A stretch of DNA of 64,000 nt from Schizochytrium sp. CCTCC M209059 (lineage: Eukaryota; Sar; Bigyra; Thraustochytrida; Thraustochytriidae). The notes beneath the pieces are model-generated. The model did not search any database, had not been told where the DNA came from, and saw only the letters and a list, made by a program, of their open reading frames with translations. Below, one piece after another: positions 28,316-37,692 of the stretch. A program made the position numbers and the translations under genes. Position 1 is the stretch's first letter. Each line of letters starts with the position of its first letter. The DNA is taken from NCBI GenBank assembly GCA_000818945.1, contig KN805374.1:158439-222438 (forward strand), written 5' to 3'.

Positions 28316-29173
28316 ATGCAGTCTTTCTCAGCAGTCCTTGTCGTGGCGATGGCGTGCCTCATTGGCTCGAGCAATGCGCAGTCATGGGATTGCAGCAAGT
28401 TCGAGGGTGACGGTAACAACAAGGAAACCTCGTGCTTGGTTTACAAGACCTGCCTCGACGCCATCGGGTTCGATAGCTGGAACACCACTGTCAAGGATAC
28501 ATACTGCGGATCCATGTCCTACGATGGCAACGTCTGCAATAGTGGCAAGCGGTGCACTGAGGTCGACGGCGTCAAGATCAGAGCGAACTGCGACAGCAAC
28601 GATAGGATCAAGAAGATCCTTATCGAGGGTGCTGCGCTCAATGAGTACATTGTCTTGAACGAGACCAAGTTCGAAGAGTGCCTTGCAATGGCGAGCGAAG
28701 CCCCTAAATTCGAGCTTCTCTCCCTTCCGGACACCACATCGGATGTCACCCCTTTCTCGACCGTTTGCCAGAGCGCCTGCAGTGACGATAAGTGCGTATT
28801 TGGCTATGACGTTTTGGAGGCCGTTAACGGCACCTACGACGTTGATATCTCCGAATTTACCTCCGATGGCTTGGTTTTTGACACTGGATTCGAACTGTGC
28901 GCAAACGCGACTCTGCTCACCGGAGCACCTACCTCCTCGCCCACCTCCTCGCCCACGACAATGTCTCCCACCTCATCGCCCACGACGGCGTCGCCGACTA
29001 CGCTCGCCACGGCTGCCCCCACCTCGACCGATGCTGGCCGCAACGACACTGACACGGACTCGCCCACCGTGGCCCCCACTGGTTCTCCCACCGATGCGCC
29101 TAGCTCGGGCTCTGCCCTTTCCACGTCTATCGTGCTCGTTGCCACTGCTGTGGTCGCGACTCTGGGGCTCTAA
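28316..29173 (+). CDS. Secreted, probably GPI-anchored Cys-rich protein with a Pro-Thr-Ser stalk
   Basis: 285 residues. A signal peptide at 1-21 (M-Q-S-F-S-A-V-L-V-V-A-M-A-C-L, cleavage near S-N-A/Q-S) is followed by a globular Cys-rich region (about 12 Cys between 26 and 200) with several N-glycosylation sequons (N-T-T, N-E-T, N-G-T, N-A-T). A stalk of T-S-S-P-T repeats runs from about 204 to 260. The end is small residues then a short hydrophobic tail (S-S-G-S-A-L-S followed by V-L-V-A-T-A-V-V-A-T-L-G-L) without a basic anchor, which fits GPI attachment. No enzyme motif is seen. Probably a cell-surface or wall protein. Confidence 0.75.
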   Translation: MQSFSAVLVVAMACLIGSSNAQSWDCSKFEGDGNNKETSCLVYKTCLDAIGFDSWNTTVKDTYCGSMSYDGNVCNSGKRCTEVDGVKIRANCDSNDRIKKILIEGAALNEYIVLNETKFEECLAMASEAPKFELLSLPDTTSDVTPFSTVCQSACSDDKCVFGYDVLEAVNGTYDVDISEFTSDGLVFDTGFELCANATLLTGAPTSSPTSSPTTMSPTSSPTTASPTTLATAAPTSTDAGRNDTDTDSPTVAPTGSPTDAPSSGSALSTSIVLVATAVVATLGL

Positions 29174-29509
29174 GAACCTTTTCCTGGAGAGAAGCAACTG
29201 ATCTCAAGACGAGGCCCAACGATCTCGCTGATGTTGTCTCTTGTCGTAAGTCGCCTCGCCACTTCCTCTGGCGCGAACGCAAATGCGCACGCGCCAACAT
29301 CAGCTTTGCATCACTAGCTACTTCTCAATCAGAGCCAAGACTGCAATTAGCTCTACAAAGATTGCAATAGAATCAGAAGGTATACGTACTCTCTTTCACA
29401 TTTAGATTTGTTCTTCCCGCTTGACTTGTCGTCACTTACGCTTGACTGGTAGAATAATCGTTCTTCATCGCTTACTTTGAGCCATGATCACGTTGCCCTC
29501 GATGCCAGG
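29174..29509. other. Convergent intergenic region
   Basis: 3' flanks of the surface-protein gene and RNase H2 subunit B. Nothing else seen. Confidence 0.5.
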
Positions 29510-30924
29510 CTATTCCGATTTGGACTTGGAGTCTGCTGACACCTTTGGTTTCTTGACGCCGAAGAATGTCGAGAGTTTGGCCATCCCCCTCTTGTCGACA
29601 CGTTCAAGACGGCGAATTGCGACGGGAACGATGGCTTCGGCGGGCTTGGGCTTGGGCTTTGCTTTTGTTGCCGACTCTTGTGCTTCTTCGCTGGCCATAC
29701 GTTCCGCTTCTTCCTCGCCGGCTTGCTGAGGGCCATTCTCTTTGTTTACGCGGCCCTCGTTGTTTTCGTGGCGCTTGACATCGACTTCGTCTAACTCTAC
29801 GGCTGCTTCAAGTTCTAGGTCGCTGTGACACAAGGGGGGGGGGGGGGGGNNNNNNNNNNNNNNNNNNNNAGGGGGGGGGGGGGGGGGGGAGGGCACGATT
29901 AGAGGCGCAAGAATTGTCAGTGTCACTCGATCTTCTAGCATGAAGAAGACAAAGAATTGGGCATTTTTGGAAGTATGCTTGATGAACGTACCTGCGAAGC
30001 GTTGGATAAATTTCCGCTGGGATGTAATCGGAGAGCAACGTCAACACGTCACGAAGAAATTGGGCTCGTTTCTTGGGCGAGATTGTCGTTGAGGCTTTGA
30101 CAGTAGATCCAACTGCTTCGTCATTACCGCGAGCGCTTCCGGCGTTTCGTTTTGTGCCGAATTGAAAGCCTTCCACGGCGGTGGCGCCTTTGGCATCTGC
30201 AATGTGGGCTGCCACGGCGCCCTGCTGCATCTTGGCAATCTCTTGCGCACAAAGAACCTCGCGAGCGCGTTTTGCCTTCGCATGAAGCCAGGACTGACAC
30301 TTATGGATGGAAACTTTGTACTTGACATTTTCTTGGCCCGTTCCAGGCGCTTCCGTCTCGCTGATTCGAGCCAAAGCTGCATGGATTTCAGGCATTAATG
30401 CAGTTTCCTCGGCAAGTGCTTTGTATCCGGGAAGGTCTCCGTGGGCTAAGATCTGATGCACGTCGAGGTAGAGGTCGCGAGCTTGCAAAAGCAGCGGGAG
30501 GAGGAGGAAGCTCAAGTCGAGCGGCGTGCACACCAAGAGGCTTCCGTCGCTGGTTACAGACTGATCGACCATCCAGCTGGCCGGTCGCGTTGGCGATACC
30601 TCCTGAACCTCAAAGATTGTATTCCCGCGTAGAACGATGGCCATAGGTTGACCTGTGCGTTTTCGTGCCGTACCGGGACAGCAAAAGAGGGTTAGTATTT
30701 CTGCCTGCCATGAAGAGCTTAGGAAAGACGAAGTGCAAACCGAGAGGACAACAGGTGAGGAACATGCTCTCTTTCGATCGTCTCTTATTGCCCCTCTGTC
30801 ATCGTGCTCTGCTGCGAGCCAACGTACCTGTGCCAGGTCTGCGCACCTTCAGAAGACGTGCTCTCTCTGCGCTGCCATGGAGCGCGGTGGCCTGGTCGAA
30901 AACCACGACACGTCGACGCGCCAT
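29510..30924 (-). CDS. RNASEH2B: Ribonuclease H2 subunit B with C-terminal PIP box, three exons
   Basis: Three exons joined in frame: 30924-30828, 30652-29992 and 29822-29510, giving 356 residues. Intron 1 (175 nt) runs GTACGT to ACAG with a perfect TACTAAC branch point. Intron 2 starts GTACGT, ends TCACAG and contains the poly-G tracts and the 20-N gap. The spliced protein has L-L-K-V-R-R-P-G-T-G, I-F-E-V-Q-E-V, S-W-M-V-D-Q-S-V, T-P-L-D-L-S-F-L-L-L-P, S-D-Y-I-P-A-E-I and, at the end, a PIP box L-S-T-F-F-G-V-K after V-D-K-R-G-M. This is the full pattern of animal RNASEH2B. The subunit, with C, scaffolds the catalytic A subunit that removes ribonucleotides from DNA and R-loops, and the PIP box recruits PCNA. 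Most of intron 2 length is uncertain because of the gap. Confidence 0.85.
29834..29889. repeat. Assembly gap flanked by poly-G tracts, inside an intron
   Basis: Sixteen G, 20 N, one A and 19 G. The gap is probably a homopolymer that the sequencing could not cross. It lies in RNASEH2B intron 2 and does not interrupt coding sequence. Confidence 0.9.
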
Positions 30925-31202
30925 TTTGCGTATCACACCTTGCGCGCCCTTGCTGGTGCGTTTACAGCGGCGACTATCCCGTCCGTCTGCCCTGGCTCTC
31001 GTCTGCCGTCTGCCGTGCCGTCGGCGCGTCTTTGCCGTGCTTTGTTCGAGCAGGTTGGTTTGCTACAAGGTATTTGTTGACCCTTGAAGCGATGTCTAAC
31101 CGTGACTGCGCAACCCATTTTGTAAAGATGAGCAGAGAAAGAGTAAGACAAGCAGGTGATGATTTTTTAATCAAACAAATCGAGAAAGGAACATCTACCC
31201 TA

Positions 31203-32780
31203 TTATGATCGCTTGCGCGGACTTTGCTTGGCACGTGCGAAGAAGGCCGCCACGATCATAGCGACGCCAAAAAGCATGAGAAAGTCCAAGTTTGTGTGCT
31301 TCTTCTCTGAAGAGCCATCTGTGATTGACGGGGAAATCCAAGCGGGGGCTTCAACTTTCCATTGCCCAGATTCTGCCGTGCTCTCGCCGCTCACCTCTTC
31401 CATGGGAGCATTGGTTTCACTCGTTTGCTGCGAATGTCCGACGGCGATGTCGTCACCCTCCGATGGTATCAAAGGCATAACCATCTCGTGAGTTTCTGAC
31501 GCCGAGGGCTCTGGTAAAGCAAACCTTTCCAAAGCTGCCGTATCGACAGAAGGTGGGGTTCTGCGCACTGGACGGCCTGCGTTGTACTCTTCCAGGATCT
31601 CTTCCAGCCGCGACATCTCGCCAGCAAGCGCAGCGAGTCCATACATGGTCTCGAGGCCAATAGGCTTGATTTCAGTGCACGACGAGACGAATTTCCCCCG
31701 AATCTCCACGACATAGGTGAAGGTGATCCCAGCCTCCTGATAAGCCCAGCTGCTTGATATTCCTGTTCCCGAGGCAGACGACTGCGGTCGCGCTCGCCAG
31801 GCATATCGCCCTGTCGCCGGCGCCTGCGTGTTGATGGCCTGCAGCATCACCTTTCCCGTGTCGTGAACATAGGCAGGGGCCTTTCCTGCTCTTGAAAACG
31901 GTTCGAGCAAAGCTCCAATGCAGCAATGGACATCATAAAAGGCTACAACGGTGTCTTTGTTCTCGAGAAAGTACTTTTTAATGGTAGCTGTCTCGGGTTC
32001 GGAAAACCCATGCTTGCCCTGGAAAACGTCGGACTCGGTAATGTTGAGAGATTTATTCATGCGGTCAGTGCCCCAAATACTTTTCCCCGGCGTCCCAAAG
32101 TTACGATTGAGATCGACGCCAAAGGTGCCGTCCCTGTTTCTCTGCCTGTTCTTGCGCCACAGCCGGGCCTCCGTCTGCCAGCCCTTGACACCGTCTTTTG
32201 TCCACATCTTCTTGATGTTCTTTTTTCCGCTCCAGGTGTACACATAACCGTCAGGATTGACTACAGGGATAAGCAGAACAGAGACGTCGTTGACGTCCAG
32301 ATGGGCTGCAGAATACAATACAGAACTCGTTGTCGTCCACTCGCGCGCGTGCACGGTGCCGGTCACCAAAATGGACCTTTCAGGTTTTCCAGCAGCACGG
32401 GCTTCTGCAATTGCTGATGGGTTGCGAAGCTCCACCGCGTAGATGGGCCTGTCTTCCACGCTGCGTCCAACCTCACGCACCACGCACGAGCTGCCACGGG
32501 CCCCAATCACATCGCGGAGCCTGCAAAGTTTGTTGAGCAAAAAGTCCTCGATCTCCTCAAAGGTCCGGAAACGCGCGAAAAAGTCTGAATTGTGCGGGTC
32601 CTGGCACTCTGGCATGTCTGGCACGCTGGTCATGGCGCGCAGGTCGAACTCCTTGATGCCGAAGGAGCGCGCGAGCTGGTGTTGTTCCGGTGTCCATCCC
32701 GGATTGTACGCGCCCTTGGAGGGTCCTGCGAGGCTGACTGACACGGCCAACGCCAGCGCGAGCCAGGCCTTGCCGCGCAT
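31203..32780 (-). CDS. Membrane-anchored M14 zinc carboxypeptidase
   Basis: 525 residues from the ATG at 32780, chosen because it starts a signal peptide (M-R-G-K-A-W-L-A-L-A-L-A-V-S). The catalytic domain carries the zinc pair in V-H-A-R-E-W, V-V-N-P-D-G-Y, substrate-site L-W-R-K-N-R, D-L-N-R-N-F, the third zinc ligand in Y-D-V-H-C and the catalytic Glu in V-V-E-I-R-G. All are intact, so an active extracytoplasmic exopeptidase is expected. About 14 residues of the helix after H-A-R-E-W are missing compared with carboxypeptidase A. After a Ser/Glu-rich linker the protein ends with a membrane helix (L-M-L-F-G-V-A-M-I-V-A-A-F-F) and a basic tail, so it is a type I membrane protein facing the lumen or cell exterior. 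The open frame upstream of this Met is low-complexity. Confidence 0.9.
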   Translation of the reverse strand: MRGKAWLALALAVSVSLAGPSKGAYNPGWTPEQHQLARSFGIKEFDLRAMTSVPDMPECQDPHNSDFFARFRTFEEIEDFLLNKLCRLRDVIGARGSSCVVREVGRSVEDRPIYAVELRNPSAIAEARAAGKPERSILVTGTVHAREWTTTSSVLYSAAHLDVNDVSVLLIPVVNPDGYVYTWSGKKNIKKMWTKDGVKGWQTEARLWRKNRQRNRDGTFGVDLNRNFGTPGKSIWGTDRMNKSLNITESDVFQGKHGFSEPETATIKKYFLENKDTVVAFYDVHCCIGALLEPFSRAGKAPAYVHDTGKVMLQAINTQAPATGRYAWRARPQSSASGTGISSSWAYQEAGITFTYVVEIRGKFVSSCTEIKPIGLETMYGLAALAGEMSRLEEILEEYNAGRPVRRTPPSVDTAALERFALPEPSASETHEMVMPLIPSEGDDIAVGHSQQTSETNAPMEEVSGESTAESGQWKVEAPAWISPSITDGSSEKKHTNLDFLMLFGVAMIVAAFFARAKQSPRKRS

Positions 32781-33745
32781 GCTCCCCTCGCCTTCTCGCC
32801 GCAAAGGCTTGCGCGCCCGCGTCTGCTCGGTCAGCAGGCCCCGCTCGCTGCGCGGCGTTGGGAACGAGTCCCGTCGGCTCGCGCGTCCCGTAATGCTTTT
32901 GCAGGCCAGCCCCGTCGTCCTCGCCACCGCAGCGGCGCGGGCGTGGCCCTCCCGCGGCCACAGAGTCGCGGGCCGCGGCCTGCCGCACCTGCGCGCGCAC
33001 GCACCTCGCTGCGCGTGCAAGCAAGGTACGACGCGGCTCCCAGGTCTGCTCAACGATGCGATCGATGTGCTCGACAAGGCTCCAGAAACGGGGGGGGCAT
33101 AAACTTGAGCGCGACGAGGGGCGAAAAACGGCGGTTTCGGCGGTTCAAGGCGGTTTCCAACGGATCGGTCTGACTGGGAACAAGAGAGAGAGCGAGCGAG
33201 CGAGCGAGCGAGCAAGGGTGCAGTGCCAGTGACCTGACTGACCCTCAGAGTCCATTTTGTTCTGGTAGTACGTACTTTGGGTCATGACTTGCTGAGAGGG
33301 CTTGCCGGGATAAGCAGATCCATTGCAGGGAACACTCGCTTCCGTGCATAGATTCGATGCGAGAGGAACAAAAACTTAGGAATACGTTTTGTCTGCAACG
33401 TGGTGATTTTTATGAACTGGGAAGCGCAGCAGTGGTGCCTTGCATCCTTCCCACCCCAGCAAGATAGATTTTTCTGCTCAGCATGACAATTGCTTTTTGC
33501 CATCGGTACGTAAAGCGGGCAACAACTACAGATCGGCGGACGATGAGCGCGATGGCGAAAATACAGATTATTCTAAAAGGACTCATCACAAAGTCAGCAT
33601 GAAGGCAAGTAACGGCCAGCAAGTCTGATGTCAAGACGACACATCTTGAAAGCAATCATCATCATGATCACACAGATATATTACCATTTTGTAAAAAAAA
33701 GAAAAAGAAAAGGAAGAAAAGAATGAGCGAAATCTACATCAGCAA
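32781..33745. other. Intergenic between carboxypeptidase and tRNA ligase genes
   Basis: Upstream region of the carboxypeptidase gene and 3' flank of the tRNA ligase gene. A GAGC/GCGA tetranucleotide tract lies at 33186-33213. An A-rich stretch lies at 33690-33720. No gene seen. Confidence 0.5.
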
Positions 33746-36700
33746 TTAGCGATAAAAGGCAATCGTAGCTGTCACCGATAGTGGGTGCTGCTCAGTTTCC
33801 ACAATCCAGGTGTCTTCGTTCGGTTCAAGCTTCGGCTCAGCATCTGACTCTAATACTGCAAGACCACTACGCTGCCTCTTGATCTGCCGCATGACTTGGC
33901 CAGCCTGCTTCGCACGAACGCCACGCGAGATTGAGGCGCGATCCGTAATGTGCAAAATATCCTGTTGCAGGCCAAGGTCCAGATCACTGGGGAGACCCTC
34001 CACATCGTCAACCTCCCAAAAGCCAATGCACTTGGCGGATGACGGCGGGCCATTGTCTTCGCGACGACGCTTGCGCGCCGTGCCCGCATCTTCTGTCGTG
34101 TTCCCGTTCCTGTCCGCGAGAAATGCGCGATGGTATTTGGATGCTCGGATTCTCACTGTGCGCCCCGCAACGCTTTGCAGAGCTTGCAGTGCGCCCTTGC
34201 GCTGCGAGTTCGGCCCTGATGCGCTTTCTTTCAGCGAAGGCGTGGAAGAGGGTGGTGGAACCAGCGTAACGTGGAGACTGGGGAATCCATCGACATCAGC
34301 GCAACACCAGTTCGCGCGCTCCGGAGCGACCCTCTTGTTCCCGCTGTCTGGGCCACTTTCATTGCTCAGAGTATCCTGTGCATCGGCCCATTCCACAAAC
34401 TCGGCAAAGGTACAGCCCGCAGAAAAGTCGGCAATGCCTACAGATGCGTCCGCAGCGAGTGGCAAAAGAGGATTTCCAGTGCTTTCTACGTGTCGCGTGA
34501 AAATATCGCTCACCATCGCGCCGGGCGCGCGCGTAGCCTGTCCGAGGAACTCCTCGCATTGCTCGAAGAATGCGCTTCGGAAGATTCTATAGGCTTCCTT
34601 CTTGGACAATTTCGCCCCGATCGCAAGACCAATGTGGGTCGCAGCGTCACGAGCCTGAACGCGATTCCAAAAGGCATCGTGGTCGAGAACCTCGGGGACA
34701 ATCGAAAGGATGCGCAAATCAAACTTGGAAGATTGCGGCTTGAGCATCGCAATCAGTCGGCGCACGCCATCAACGTTGGGGATATTTTTATCGTAGCCGA
34801 CGACGAGAATATCTGCGGGGCCTGCCGGATCGCCCTTGGGGTGGTTCTTCTTGTTTGAGCGACCTTGCAAACAGGCGGTGAACTCCGACTCAAAGGAAGA
34901 CCTGGACTTGGAATCGTCCGAAGATCGATAGCAGAATCGAACTTGGGGCGTGCGTGGCCCTAGACTCGCTGCGAACGCATCAAAGAGCGAGCTCTTTCCT
35001 CCACCGGGAGGCAACGCCAAAGTGCAAAGAACAAGTCGTTTTGGGCGCTCACGAGCTGGTGCCGGGGTCAAAGTGTTGCTTTTGGGCCCCCCTTGCACGG
35101 AGACCGCCGGAACGGGGCGTGTGGCGCTGTCACGGACAGCTGAGAGCCAAGTCGCTGCATCGGAGGGATTCATTACGATTGGCGTTTGCGTTTTCGCCCC
35201 GAGCTTGCGCATGACCCGTTTGGTAAACCCACGAAGCGAGCCCTCGGCTGCCTTTCGCTGATTTTCAGAAAGTTGCGTAATGGCCTCAGGGTCATTGGCA
35301 TCGAGTCCCATCACGAGCAAAGCATTGGCGGCCTTGACCTGATCTTCTTTGGGAAATCGTGTGGTCACCTCGTAAAAACCCTGACGTCCCTCCGTGACGC
35401 CCTCGAGGACCCGATTGGAGTCTGCATCGAGCCCCAAAGCGCCTAGCTTGGAGGCCGAAAGATTCAGGCCACTCAAGTTTAAGACGAGAATGCTGAGTTG
35501 ATCACCCGGAGGGCCTGGCGCCGAGCTGGCATTAAGGCCCTCGGGGTCGGGGAAAGCATCGTCCGCCGACACGGCGTGCGGGCCGACTTCGGCTCGTGGA
35601 GTACCCAGAGGATATGGCGTGAGTACGAGAAAGCGTTCCAGCGTTTCAAGGTAATGAGTGCGAAGCGCATCCTGTTGTTTGGCGGGCAGCGCGAGCGCAA
35701 AATCCGCCCACTTGCGGAAGAAGCCGTCAAGCACGCCACGGTGTTTTTGCGGAATAGACCAAGGCGGGTAGAATCCCTTTCTAAGCGTTTTGAGAAAATC
35801 CTCCTTGCCACGCTTGAGAAGGATGAAAAGGCGATTGCGGACACCAAAGGTTCGCCACATGTAATTGAGGCACTTTAGCTTGGCGATGCCGAGGATCTTT
35901 ACCGGCGTCGGAGCCTCGAGCGCAGGCGCTTGGTCTGCACGCGCATTGGCTTCCTCCTGAGGAAAGAGAGTCACAACCATACCGCGGAATAGCGGACCCG
36001 TCGACTCATCCATCATATGCAAAGGCCAACCGTAGAAAACTTCATCATCCCGGACGTGGACCTGCACCTGGAGACGGTCTGCATAAATGTAGGGCTGCAG
36101 ATTCACAGAGTGCGCATAGAGGTTGCGCAAGCGACGAAATAATGTCTGCATGCGTCCTGGGGCCGTTTCTGCGCACACGCGATCCCAGACATCGGAGGAA
36201 GGGACACTCTTGCCCAGACGGATGGGTTCCCTGTAAATGTCGGGATGATTGAGTGGTGCTACCTCGAGCTTGTTGACGCTTGCGCGGAAAGCTTTTCCCT
36301 TGACTGGGTCGAGGCAAATCTCGCCCAGACGAGCCGCGGAAGCCAGCGCAGCATCGTGATGCGGACGCATCGTGTTGTTATAGACCTTGACGAGTGCCGC
36401 AAGTCGCTCCGGATTGGCTTGAAGTGCCATGAGCACAAAACCCTCCAAGACCTGTCCCTGCGTCTCGGCATGCGAAAGAAAACGCTGCGGCTCCTGCCCT
36501 GGCAGCAAATGCTTGTCCAAGATAGCGCTCGCGTCGCGGTCCTGCATTTCCCATCGTCGAGAGTGCAGTTCCTTCTCGACGTCATGCGCCCGGTTCCCGG
36601 GAACGAGCCATACTTCATTGAGAGGGAGCCTCCAGGTCGTGGCGACCTGCAAGAGTTCCGAGGGTGACATGAATCGCTCCTCGCGAGTCACGGCGGCACA

Positions 36701-37324
36701 TGTGAGAACCATGTACGCACAGCGCGGTGTGGCGCCGTGGTCGCCGAGCACGCGGGGCGTGACGCACTCAAAAGAGTAGCAAATGCCTCTGCGTTCGGCA
36801 TCGTCCCACCAGGCTTTGAATTTGCTGGCACCTTCGTCGGGCCATACGGCCAAAAAATACTCGTACAGGAGCACGCAGCCCACGCGCGAAAATTCATTCC
36901 CGGTTCCGTTTTTGGAGTAAAACGGCGGTGCCATCACAAGAGATCCTGAATGCTTTTTGCTTACGTAAAGGATGCTCGCGACGCCCTCATCGGCGCTTTC
37001 GAGCGACGCCTCCGCTTCGGCCCCGGAGAGCAGCCATCCGAGCCTCTTGTCTGCGTTCTGATTGTCGAACTTGGGCAGGAAGTGGGTTGTGGTTTGGGCA
37101 ACAAAGGGCTCATTCTTCTTGCTGATCTCTGGCAGTGCTGGGCCAACAGCAGAACCCGCCGTCTCGCCGCTGTTCGAGCCGTCAGTCTCTGTCTCGGAGC
37201 GCTGTGTGGCGGCTGGCGCTTGAGCATCGACATCGTTGGCCACGCTTCCGTCCGCACCAGTGCCGTTCGACTCGTTTTGCAAGGCCTTTGCCTTGCGCTG
37301 TCGTCGCTGCCCGTGCCGGCTCAT
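33746..37324 (-). CDS. Tripartite plant-type tRNA ligase (ligase-kinase-cyclic phosphodiesterase)
   Basis: 1,192 residues from the ATG at 37324 (M-S-R-H-G-Q-R-R). After a disordered N-tail comes the plant RNL-type ligase domain: F-Y-S-K-N-G-T-G-N-E-F-S (candidate nucleotidyl Lys near 138), V-T-P-R-V-L-G-D-H-G, W-R-L-P-L-N-E-V-W-L and Q-G-Q-V-L-E-G-F-V (EGFV at 294-297). A P-loop kinase domain begins at L-P-P-G-G-G-K-S-S (about 771-779). The C-terminal 2H phosphodiesterase part has two H-x-T motifs, L-H-V-T-L (His about 1018) and L-H-I-T (His about 1125, followed by G-V-R-A-K-Q-A). In plants and fungi this enzyme heals and seals cleaved tRNA halves, and the UPR transcription factor mRNA after IRE1 cleavage. 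Length is close to the plant protein. The kinase-domain catalytic residues beyond the P-loop I cannot place confidently. Confidence 0.82.
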   Translation of the reverse strand: MSRHGQRRQRKAKALQNESNGTGADGSVANDVDAQAPAATQRSETETDGSNSGETAGSAVGPALPEISKKNEPFVAQTTTHFLPKFDNQNADKRLGWLLSGAEAEASLESADEGVASILYVSKKHSGSLVMAPPFYSKNGTGNEFSRVGCVLLYEYFLAVWPDEGASKFKAWWDDAERRGICYSFECVTPRVLGDHGATPRCAYMVLTCAAVTREERFMSPSELLQVATTWRLPLNEVWLVPGNRAHDVEKELHSRRWEMQDRDASAILDKHLLPGQEPQRFLSHAETQGQVLEGFVLMALQANPERLAALVKVYNNTMRPHHDAALASAARLGEICLDPVKGKAFRASVNKLEVAPLNHPDIYREPIRLGKSVPSSDVWDRVCAETAPGRMQTLFRRLRNLYAHSVNLQPYIYADRLQVQVHVRDDEVFYGWPLHMMDESTGPLFRGMVVTLFPQEEANARADQAPALEAPTPVKILGIAKLKCLNYMWRTFGVRNRLFILLKRGKEDFLKTLRKGFYPPWSIPQKHRGVLDGFFRKWADFALALPAKQQDALRTHYLETLERFLVLTPYPLGTPRAEVGPHAVSADDAFPDPEGLNASSAPGPPGDQLSILVLNLSGLNLSASKLGALGLDADSNRVLEGVTEGRQGFYEVTTRFPKEDQVKAANALLVMGLDANDPEAITQLSENQRKAAEGSLRGFTKRVMRKLGAKTQTPIVMNPSDAATWLSAVRDSATRPVPAVSVQGGPKSNTLTPAPARERPKRLVLCTLALPPGGGKSSLFDAFAASLGPRTPQVRFCYRSSDDSKSRSSFESEFTACLQGRSNKKNHPKGDPAGPADILVVGYDKNIPNVDGVRRLIAMLKPQSSKFDLRILSIVPEVLDHDAFWNRVQARDAATHIGLAIGAKLSKKEAYRIFRSAFFEQCEEFLGQATRAPGAMVSDIFTRHVESTGNPLLPLAADASVGIADFSAGCTFAEFVEWADAQDTLSNESGPDSGNKRVAPERANWCCADVDGFPSLHVTLVPPPSSTPSLKESASGPNSQRKGALQALQSVAGRTVRIRASKYHRAFLADRNGNTTEDAGTARKRRREDNGPPSSAKCIGFWEVDDVEGLPSDLDLGLQQDILHITDRASISRGVRAKQAGQVMRQIKRQRSGLAVLESDAEPKLEPNEDTWIVETEQHPLSVTATIAFYR

Positions 37325-37692
37325 CTTGAACTGCGCGGAGGGGAGGAGGAACAACTAAAAGTAAGAGAAGATAACGACGAATCTGTGCTCAAATCCCGTA
37401 CGAGCACCGTCGTGACCTTTCGTGCTTCTCCTCTTCTTTTCTCAAGTTTTGGATTTGCAAATTAAATTTTTATCCATTGCCAAAGGATAGAAGACGGTTC
37501 CGCAATCGTTCCGCATTCAGTCTGACGTTGATCGGCATTGGTGCAAGGGCTTGTAAGCGCGTCGCGGCGCTTGTTCGCGGAGTGGAGATGAGTTTGGGCG
37601 AGCGGAAGATTACGATGTGCACAAGGTTTACTTCTCCTTACTTCAAATATTCCTAATATTACAGCTCAGCCTGGCGTGCAGGCCTTCTTTGT
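37325..37692. other. Intergenic, promoter side of the tRNA ligase gene
   Basis: A 368-bp spacer between the tRNA ligase start and the BAR gene stop, both on the minus strand. No further feature seen. Confidence 0.5.
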
